Position numbers and translations under genes: made by a program | Shown here: positions 5,389-9,224 of the stretch, piece after piece | Layout: every line of letters starts with the position of its first letter | Numbering within the stretch: position 1 is the stretch's first letter | Notes under the pieces: generated by a model | The model's database searches: none | The model's input: the letters and a program-made list of their open reading frames with translations, nothing else | Told to the model about the DNA's origin: nothing | DNA from: Streptosporangiaceae bacterium | Lineage (GTDB): Bacteria; Actinomycetota; Actinomycetes; Streptosporangiales; Streptosporangiaceae | Reading direction: 5' to 3' | DNA: 9,224 nt | Assembly: GCA_030045215.1 (NCBI GenBank) | Contig: JASIBJ010000244.1 | Coordinates: forward strand, 1 to 9,224

Positions 5389-6351
5389 ATGACCGGAGAA
5401 GACACAGCCGCGCGGATGCGCAGCGCGGCCACGGCGCTGCTTGGCGTGCTCGGCGATGAGCAGCGCGCCCTGGCCGCGCTCCCGTTCGGCGATGAGGCAG
5501 CCCGGCGATGGCTGGAGTACCGGCCGAATCCGAGGCCTGGCGCGTGCCTGGCGCTGATGACCCCGGCCGGCCGCAAGGCCGCGCACCGCCTGCTGTCGAC
5601 CGCCCTGAGTGATCGGGGTTATGCGCAGGCGATGATCATCCTGGCTCTTGAGGAAACTCTTGACCGGCTGGAGCAGGGCTACCTGGGCCGGCACAGCGAC
5701 GACTACTGGGTCTGCGTGTTCGGCGAGCCGGCCGGCGACCAGGTCTGGTCGTGGCGCTTTGAGGGCCATCACCTGTCGGTCAGCGTGACAGTGGCCGGCG
5801 AGGAGGTCTCGCCCGCGCCCGTCTTCATGGGCGCCAACCCGGCTTGCGTCTCCTACGCCGGGCGGGCCGTGTCGCGGCCGCTTGCGCCGGAAGAAGACAT
5901 CGCGCGGGAACTGCTCGACGCGCTCGGCCCATCCGGGCGGGCCGTCGCTGTGGTTGCCGACCAGGCTCCAGACGACATCCGTACCGGCGTCAGGCCCGAC
6001 GCCGGACAGGCGCTGCAGCCGCTCGGAATCTCCGGCGCCAGGCTGGGCCCGACCTCAGCGGCCCTGCTCCGTCAGCTCGTGGCGGTGTACCTAGACCGGC
6101 TGCCTGCCGAGCTCGCCGCCAGGGAGGCAGACCGGATCGCCGCTGGCGAGCTGCACTTCGCGTGGGAAGGGCCGGTGCAGCGGGGTGCGCGGCACTACTA
6201 CCGAGTGCAGGGTGACGACCTGCTCATCGAGTACGACAACACCGAGCAGGACGGCAACCACGCGCACACGGTGCTGCGCCGCCCGCGAGGCGATTTCGGC
6301 GCCGACGTGCTCGCCGCCCACTACCGCGAGGCGCACGTTACCGCGGGCTAG
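5389..6351 (+). CDS. DUF3500 family protein
   Basis: A 320-residue protein of the DUF3500 family, whose activity is unknown. All the family landmarks are present: WRFEGHHLS at 122-130, GANPA at 148-152, LAPEEDIAREL (165-175), HFAWEGP at 256-262, HYYRVQGDDLLIEYDN at 269-284, NHAHTVLR at 290-297 and DFG at 302-304. The many invariant His, Glu and Asp residues suggest a metal-binding or hydrolytic site; that is inference. No signal peptide is apparent, since the N-terminus is charged (MTGEDTAARMRSAATALLGV), so it is probably cytoplasmic. The start is ATG 5389. Only GGA six bases upstream serves as a weak ribosome site, and TGATATACC just upstream (5374-5382) could be a -10 element, so the mRNA may be nearly leaderless. 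A strong hairpin follows the stop by three bases. It is divergent from the methyltransferase operon and appears to be transcribed alone. Confidence 0.93.
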   Translation: MTGEDTAARMRSAATALLGVLGDEQRALAALPFGDEAARRWLEYRPNPRPGACLALMTPAGRKAAHRLLSTALSDRGYAQAMIILALEETLDRLEQGYLGRHSDDYWVCVFGEPAGDQVWSWRFEGHHLSVSVTVAGEEVSPAPVFMGANPACVSYAGRAVSRPLAPEEDIARELLDALGPSGRAVAVVADQAPDDIRTGVRPDAGQALQPLGISGARLGPTSAALLRQLVAVYLDRLPAELAAREADRIAAGELHFAWEGPVQRGARHYYRVQGDDLLIEYDNTEQDGNHAHTVLRRPRGDFGADVLAAHYREAHVTAG

Positions 6352-6354
6352 GCA

Positions 6355-6387
6355 ACCCGTGTCGCCACCGGCCCGGCGGGCACGGGT
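6355..6387 (+). terminator. Hairpin terminator after the DUF3500 gene
   Basis: ACCCGTG (6355-6361) pairs perfectly with CACGGGT (6381-6387). The stem continues inward through T-G, C-G and, after one bulged base, GCC-GGC around an eight-base loop. It begins three bases after the TAG of the DUF3500 gene. There is no U-tract, as often in actinobacteria. Position and stem strength support a terminator. Confidence 0.55.
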
Positions 6388-6450
6388 GCTGCTCTGCGCG
6401 GAACCTGAGAGGGGCGCTCGCTAGCAAATCCTCTCGACTGCTATCAAAAT

Positions 6451-6478
6451 CAGAGCACGTAGCGCTATGCCTGCTCTG
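6451..6478. promoter_or_regulatory. Nested inverted repeat upstream of the peptidase gene
   Basis: CAGAGCA (6451-6457) and TGCTCTG (6472-6478) are perfect 7-base inverted arms around 14 bases. The 8-base palindrome TAGCGCTA (6460-6467) sits one base off the centre of the outer arms. It lies 53-81 bases before the peptidase ATG, in a locally A/T-richer stretch where a promoter is expected. A regulator-binding dyad or an mRNA leader hairpin are both possible; I see no confident -35/-10 pair. Confidence 0.35.
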
Positions 6479-6518
6479 GGTGCCCGTGGGCAGTAGCCGG
6501 GATCGATCGGACTGTGAC

Positions 6519-6525
6519 AAAGGAG
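6519..6525 (+). promoter_or_regulatory. Shine-Dalgarno deciding the peptidase start
   Basis: AAAGGAG lies 6 bases before the ATG at 6532. An in-frame GTG at 6514 would overlap this site, so ATG 6532 is taken as the start. It also gives a normal signal peptide beginning MRRIG. Confidence 0.75.
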
Positions 6526-6531
6526 CCGCGA

Positions 6532-8289
6532 ATGCGCCGGATCGGGATCGGACTGCTCGGAGTGTCGGTGGCTGTCGGGCTTGCCGCGACGTCGCTGGCG
6601 GCGGGTCCGGCGCTGGCCGGCGGAGGTCGGGCCGGCGATGCCGCCAATGTGGGGGCGAGCCGGGCGGGCGCATCGAACCGTATGGTGCTCGTTGCGCATG
6701 ACGGCCTCGGCGTGACGCGTCTTGCGCCGGTCGCCGACAGCGGGCCAAGCGGACTGCCATCGAAGGCGACGCAGATCCGGGTTCTCGATGCCGTCCTGAA
6801 GCGCATCGCTGAACACCCCGCGCTGCAGGGGGACGACATAGGCCTGGGCGGATCTGACGTCGACGACTACAACCTCGGTGCCTTGTGGAAGCGCGGCATC
6901 GATGGCGCCGGGACCACCGTCGCGGTCATCGAGGGCTGGAACTATCCCCAGATCGGCCAGTGGATCGCGTCATTCGACCAGCAGTACGGCCTGCCGAACC
7001 CGGTGATCAAGACCATCTACCCAGCGGGCAAGCTACCTAAGAACTGCCCGCCCGGCATGGTCGCGCTCGGCAGTTACGGGTCATGTCAGGCGTGGCAGGG
7101 CGAGCTGGTGCTCGACGTCGCCTCCGTGCACATGGCCGCGCCCTATGCCAAGATCGTTATCTCGGCGACCCCCGCGGACACCGAGATCACCGACGACGCG
7201 GCGAGCCAGGTGGCGCCGCCGGAGATGATGAAGGCGGTCGAGTACATCGCCAGCCATCACCTGGCGAACGTGATCTCGATCAGCGACGGGACCGGCGAGT
7301 CGAGCTACAGCCATGGCCGGCCCGAGATCCTGGCCCAGGACCCAGGGGAACTGGCGGCCGCGGCCGCGGGCATACCGCTGCTGGTCGCGACCGGCGACTG
7401 CGGCGTCGTGCAGAACCTGCCCGCCGCGAACGGGCAGTGCGAGGACGTTACGCACTACCGGGACACCGCGACCTGGGATGACTCGCCGTAGGTCACCGCG
7501 GTGGGCGGAACGACCCCGAACCTCGGCCCGACCGGCAAGAGGCTGGGCCCTGACCCGCTCTGGAACCAGCAGCCGTTCTCCTCCGCGGCCGGGTTCTCTA
7601 AGGTGTTCCGCCGCCCTTCATACCAGAACGACGTCGCCCACATCACGGGCAGCGACTGGCGCTCGGTGCCGGACCTGGTGATGGACGCGCGCAACGGGAC
7701 CTCCGAGGCGTCGCCGCTGCTCGCGGGCGTGCTCGCGCTGGCGACTCAGGTGAATCACGGGAACATCGGCCCGATCAATCCGGCGGTGTACTCGGTCCTC
7801 GGCCCGGCCGGCAAGCGCGACGGGATCGTCGACGTGATCCACGGGAACGACTCGTCGGTCCTGCCCAACGGCAAGGTGGTGCGGGGCTTTTCGGCGAAGA
7901 AGGGCTTCGACATAGCGAGCGGGTGGGGCACGATCAACGCCGCCCTGTTCGTGCCGAGCCTGGTTGCTGCCACGAGGTCCATGGGCGAAGAGAGCGCGGC
8001 CCGCCTCCAGGCGCTGCACGAGCTCATCAGGCTGGAGCACCAGATCCGGCTGTCGGCCGACCGAGTCAGTGCGGCTGGCTCGATACGGATGACCGCGTCC
8101 GGCTTCCTGCCTGAGCACCCCGTGAGGCTGTACATCGACAGCCGCCTTGTGGCCAAGCTCAAGGCCAACGGCGCCGGAACGGTGAGCTTCGTGATCGAGC
8201 CGAGCTCGCTGCATCTGGCGGCCGGGCCTCACGTGATCGAGCTAACGAGCATGCTGCTGGCGCAGCGACAGGGGTTCACGAGCACGTGA
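6532..8289 (+). pseudogene. Secreted S53 (sedolisin-type) serine peptidase, interrupted by one in-frame amber codon
   Basis: Read through the TAG at 7489-7491 this is a 585-codon secreted peptidase of family S53, normally acid-acting serine-carboxyl endopeptidases. Residues 1-29 form a signal peptide (MRRIG, a hydrophobic core, then GPALA before GGG). About 85 residues follow, short for the usual 170-190-residue pro-domain. The catalytic domain starts at about 115 (LGALWKRGIDGAGTTVAVIE). The triad is complete: E191 and D195 in GELVLDVA, and S391 in NGTSEASP. The oxyanion-hole Asp is D289 in ATGDCG. D434 (IVDVIHGND) and D450 (GFDIASGWG) match the calcium-site region. A roughly 120-residue C-terminal extension ends in an Ig-like beta segment (GFLPEHPVRLYID onward). 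Codon 320 is TAG in DSP-stop-VTAVGGTT, where sedolisins have SPWVTAVGG; one G-to-A change from TGG explains it. Without readthrough, the first product (6532-7491) lacks the catalytic serine. The second half (7492-8289) has no ribosome site. Confidence 0.85.
7489..7491 (+). other. In-frame amber codon replacing a conserved Trp
   Basis: TAG stands at the tryptophan position of the sedolisin SPWVTAVGG block, with perfect frame and family similarity on both sides. TGG to TAG requires only position 7490 to change from G to A. A true nonsense mutation, a base-calling error, or natural readthrough are the options; the first two are the likeliest. Confidence 0.85.
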
Positions 8290-8331
8290 CATGCTCGACG
8301 GGCAGAACACTTCGCCGGGCACAGTTACGAC

Positions 8332-9224
8332 CTAGCCCGAGCCCACAATGCCTGCGAGTTCGGTTAGCCGGCGTTCGAGGAAGCGCCGTTCGGGGCCGTC
8401 GTCGGTGAGTTGTCTCGCGTGCTGATAGGCGTCACGCGCCTCGTCGATTCGCCCCAGACGTCGCAAGAGTTCGGCCCTGGTTGAGTGCAGGTAGCGGAAG
8501 TCGTCCAGGCCGAGTTGGTCAACTATGCGCAGGCCCGCCTCGGGACCTTCGGTCTCGGCGACGGCGATGGCGCGGTTGAGCTCCACGACGGGCGAGCCGG
8601 TCAGGTAGCGGAGCTGGCCGTAGAGTGCCGCGATCTGCGCCCAGTCGCACGGCATCTCGGCATGCAACGAGGCGATCGCGGCCTGCAGCACATACGGCCC
8701 GCGGCCATTCAGGGCCAGGGCCCGGTCGAGCTCGGCGCGGCCATCGGCAATCTGCTCAGCGTCCCACTGGGACACGTCCTGATCGCCGAGCAATACGAGC
8801 TCGCCGTCGCTAAACCTCGCCTCGCGTCGGGAATCGTGCAGGAGCATCAACGCCAGGAGCCCGTGAACTTCGGCGTCGTCTGGAAGCAGTGCGGCGAGCG
8901 CGCGCCCCAACCAGATCGCCTCCGCCGCGAGCTCGTCGCGGCCGCCATAGCCCTCGTTGTAGATCAGGTAGACGACGGCGAGAACGGCGTCGAGACGCTC
9001 GCGCAGTTGGTGAACCGGCGGCACGCGAAACGGGATCCCCGCTGCCTTGATTTTTCGCTTGGCCCGTACCAGCCGCTGGGCCATCGTCCGCTCCGATACC
9101 AGGAAGGCACGGGCGATCTCGTCCGTCGTGAACCCGCCCAGAGCCCGCAGCGTGAGCGCGACCTGCGCCTCGACTGCGAGCGCCGGGTGACAGCAGGTGA
9201 AGATGAGCTCCAGGCGCTCGTCGG
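8332..9224 (-). CDS. ECF42-type RNA polymerase sigma factor with C-terminal TPR-like domain, 5' end beyond the window
   Basis: The last 296 residues of an ECF sigma-70 factor; roughly the first 110, with region 2, lie outside the right edge. The visible part opens in region 4 with DERLELIFTCCHPALAVEAQ and VALTLRALGGFTTDEIARAF, then the recognition helix LVSERTMAQRLVRAKRKI that contacts the -35 element. The remaining ~230 residues are the long C-terminal domain typical of group ECF42 (now called DUF6596 plus TPR-like repeats). They include IYNEGYGG, AIWLGRALAALLPDDAEVHG, LLALMLLHDSRREAR, YVLQAAIASLHAE, SPVVELNRAIAVAE and RRFLERRLTEL. In this group the C-terminal domain replaces an anti-sigma factor in controlling activity, and the gene usually sits next to a DGPF/YCII-type protein, which would have to lie to the right. 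It converges with the peptidase gene, 42 bases apart, with no clear terminator between them. Confidence 0.93.
   Translation of the reverse strand, partial: DERLELIFTCCHPALAVEAQVALTLRALGGFTTDEIARAFLVSERTMAQRLVRAKRKIKAAGIPFRVPPVHQLRERLDAVLAVVYLIYNEGYGGRDELAAEAIWLGRALAALLPDDAEVHGLLALMLLHDSRREARFSDGELVLLGDQDVSQWDAEQIADGRAELDRALALNGRGPYVLQAAIASLHAEMPCDWAQIAALYGQLRYLTGSPVVELNRAIAVAETEGPEAGLRIVDQLGLDDFRYLHSTRAELLRRLGRIDEARDAYQHARQLTDDGPERRFLERRLTELAGIVGSG

Noticed and set aside
4260..5576. 438-codon open frame on the minus strand
   Set aside because: It runs out of frame through the clearly recognisable methyltransferase (4595-5194) and is extremely Arg/Pro-rich, as expected of a shadow frame in high-GC DNA. 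Only its last ~50 codons matter, as a piece of the dehydrogenase remnant.
5302..5772. 156-codon open frame on the minus strand
   Set aside because: Antisense to the DUF3500 start and its promoter region; no motif.
6514..6516. GTG as the peptidase start
   Set aside because: It overlaps the AAAGGAG ribosome site that serves the ATG at 6532 with ideal spacing.
7489..7491. Amber codon as a pyrrolysine or programmed recoding site
   Set aside because: The family has Trp here, a single base change explains it, and no pyrrolysine genes or recoding structure are visible. Mutation or base-call error is simpler.
7618..8232. 204-codon open frame on the minus strand
   Set aside because: Antisense shadow of the catalytic and C-terminal half of the S53 peptidase.
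8290..8331. Shared bidirectional terminator between the peptidase and sigma-factor genes
   Set aside because: No convincing inverted repeat is present in these 42 bases.

Overview
This 9.2-kb window has the look of a high-GC actinomycete chromosome (Actinomycetota, of the streptomycete/streptosporangial kind; genus not determinable). The evidence is a strong G/C bias in the coding regions, frequent GTG starts, and families common in that phylum: an ECF sigma factor with a long C-terminal domain, a stand-alone LigD-type phosphoesterase domain, a DUF3500 protein and a secreted S53 peptidase. No RNA gene, CRISPR array, insertion sequence or integrase was found.

Layout from left to right. A DJ-1/PfpI-family protein (66-848, -) and a class I SAM methyltransferase (1097-1987, -) point leftward. 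A lower-GC stretch follows: a 314-base gap with two small perfect inverted repeats and a doubtful Cys-rich mini-ORF, then an uncharacterised four-helix membrane protein (2302-3348, -). Next is a minimal LigD 3'-phosphoesterase-like protein (3452-3904, +), convergent with a DUF4326 protein (3901-4245, -); the two share the four bases CTAG as their stop codons. A decayed short-chain dehydrogenase (4306-4561, -) lies directly downstream of a second methyltransferase (4595-5194, -), apparently as one former operon. Divergent from that operon is a DUF3500 protein (5389-6351, +) ending in a strong hairpin. A secreted sedolisin (S53) gene (6532-8289, +) is interrupted by one in-frame amber codon exactly where the family normally has tryptophan. 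The right edge holds the C-terminal two thirds of an ECF42-type sigma factor with a TPR-like domain (8332-9224, -), which runs off the window.

The genes do not form one obvious pathway. The region reads as a patchwork of single-gene or two-gene units with small accessory enzymes, at least one clear pseudogene (the dehydrogenase) and one probable recent one (the peptidase). I did not find a convincing new multi-gene system. The most useful leads are the amber-interrupted peptidase, the collapsed dehydrogenase, the atypical LigD-type domain that lacks several catalytic residues, and the low-GC membrane-protein island.
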